Below are positions 5,024 through 5,830 of a DNA stretch of 5,830 bases, piece by piece. Numbering within the stretch: position 1 is the first letter of the stretch; the number at the start of each line of letters is the position of its first letter. The stretch spans positions 1-5,830 of the forward strand of contig JAEZWY010000158.1 of assembly GCA_023442905.1 (NCBI GenBank), in the 5' to 3' direction. This DNA is from Bacillota bacterium. Its GTDB lineage: Bacteria > Bacillota > Bacilli > Lactobacillales > Aerococcaceae. A program made the position numbers and the translations under genes. The notes under the pieces were generated by a model, which was given only the letters and a program-made list of their open reading frames with translations, had not been told where the DNA came from and did not search any database.

Positions 5024-5830
5024 ATGTCTAAGAAAGCACGCGAAGATTTTTACAAAAAGCAAAAAGATCTTGATCGTAAAGCAGAATCTACTGCTTCGAA
5101 AATAGCTAAATGGTTTTTAGTGGTTGCAGCAGCACTTATTGTGGTTGTTGGTTTATCCCTATCGTTTATGATTTTTACAGGAGGTATCGGCAGTTCGGAC
5201 GAAACAGTCGAGGTTACCATACCGGAAGGGTCGACAACAGCTGATATTGCAAGCATCTTGGATGATGAAGGCATTATCTTTAACGATTTCCTTTTTACAA
5301 CTTACTTACGATTCTTTGGGGATGACGCGATTGAAGCGGGTACTTACACCTTACACAAGAATCTAGGCTATACAGATGCTAATAACGAGCTACAACAAGG
5401 GGCTACAGCTCAAGTTGACTCAGTAGCTATTCCAGAAGGTTCATCGCTAGAGGCCATTTCGCAAATTATTGCAGATGCACTTGGCATTGAACAAGAAGAC
5501 GCCTTAGCACAAATGACGGATGACGGTTTATTCGATGAATTATTGGCGACATACCCAGAATTACTGACTGACGTATCGGAAAATGACGACGTGCGCTACA
5601 AGTTGGAAGGCTACTTATACCCAGCAACTTATGAGTTGTCATCAACTTCAACGGTTGCAGACATTGTGACTATGATGGTTGAGGAAATGGAAAATATTCG
5701 TCAAACCCACACTGCTGAAATTGAAGCGTCTGGTTTCACCTTCCACGAATTCTTAACCTTAGCTTCATTGGTTGAAGCAGAGGCATCTTCACTAGAAGAC
5801 CGTGAATTGATCGCTGGTGTATTCATGAAC
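5024..5830 (+). CDS. mltG: MltG endolytic murein transglycosylase (YceG-like), 5' part
   Basis: The first 269 codons of a gene that runs off the window edge. MltG is a membrane-anchored lytic transglycosylase that cuts nascent glycan strands and is thought to set their length during cell-wall synthesis. The sequence shows a charged cytoplasmic N-terminus (residues 1-28), one membrane helix (about 29-52), and an extracellular LysM-like segment with VTIPEGSTTADIASIL (64-79) and GTYTL (106-110). A second VAIPEGSSLEAI (134-145) follows, then the family motif LEGYLYPATYEL (194-205) and the active-site region LASLVEAEA (246-254), with Glu251 the expected catalytic residue. The ATG at 5024 has GAGGAG seven bases upstream. 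It has its own promoter at 4962-4988. In B. subtilis the homologue yrrL directly follows yrzB; here the Rrf2–YhgE unit separates them. Confidence 0.95.
   Translation, partial: MSKKAREDFYKKQKDLDRKAESTASKIAKWFLVVAAALIVVVGLSLSFMIFTGGIGSSDETVEVTIPEGSTTADIASILDDEGIIFNDFLFTTYLRFFGDDAIEAGTYTLHKNLGYTDANNELQQGATAQVDSVAIPEGSSLEAISQIIADALGIEQEDALAQMTDDGLFDELLATYPELLTDVSENDDVRYKLEGYLYPATYELSSTSTVADIVTMMVEEMENIRQTHTAEIEASGFTFHEFLTLASLVEAEASSLEDRELIAGVFMN

Noticed and set aside
4770..5105. A 111-codon plus-strand open frame overlapping the end of yhgE and the start of mltG
   Set aside because: It crosses a strong terminator, the repeat element and the mltG promoter, starts inside yhgE in another frame, and shows no domain or ribosome site.

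Overview
This window comes from a low-GC Gram-positive bacterium. Its backbone matches the Bacillota gene order alaS – ireB/reoM – ruvX – DUF1292 (yrzB) – mltG, known from Bacillus subtilis as alaS–yrzL–yrrK–yrzB–yrrL. Protein style (a YhgE/Pip protein with xxxLxxG repeats, ReoM/IreB, a Gram-positive MltG) and AT-rich codon use suggest Lactobacillales, perhaps near Aerococcaceae, Carnobacteriaceae or Enterococcaceae. I cannot fix the genus from the sequence alone.

Layout. Positions 1-269 hold the 3' end of alaS (alanyl-tRNA synthetase). Then come ireB (334-597), ruvX (597-1016, overlapping the ireB stop by one base) and a 187-bp gap holding an extended imperfect inverted repeat. A small acidic DUF1292 gene with a His-rich N-terminus (1204-1503) follows and ends in a strong intrinsic terminator (1538-1568). 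A separately promoted two-gene unit comes next: an Rrf2-family regulator (1685-2164) and a large YhgE/Pip membrane protein (2183-4798, TTG start), closed by a second strong terminator (4811-4850). A gap of about 170 bp carries a small GC-rich repeat-like element and a promoter with a perfect TATAAT. The window ends inside mltG (5024 onward, truncated by the window edge).

How the genes relate. IreB/ReoM controls peptidoglycan precursor supply through Ser/Thr-kinase signalling, and MltG cuts nascent glycan strands, so both flanks bear on cell-wall synthesis. RuvX (rRNA maturation or DNA resolution) and AlaS are housekeeping. The Rrf2–YhgE pair sits where B. subtilis has yrzB directly followed by mltG. 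It has its own promoter and a terminator on each side, so it looks like a self-contained module inserted into a conserved cluster, with mltG now driven from its own promoter. No IS element, CRISPR array, tRNA or rRNA was seen. The least explained pieces are the inverted repeat at 1027-1122, the small repeat element at 4863-4917, and the very regular 7-residue repeat of the YhgE protein.
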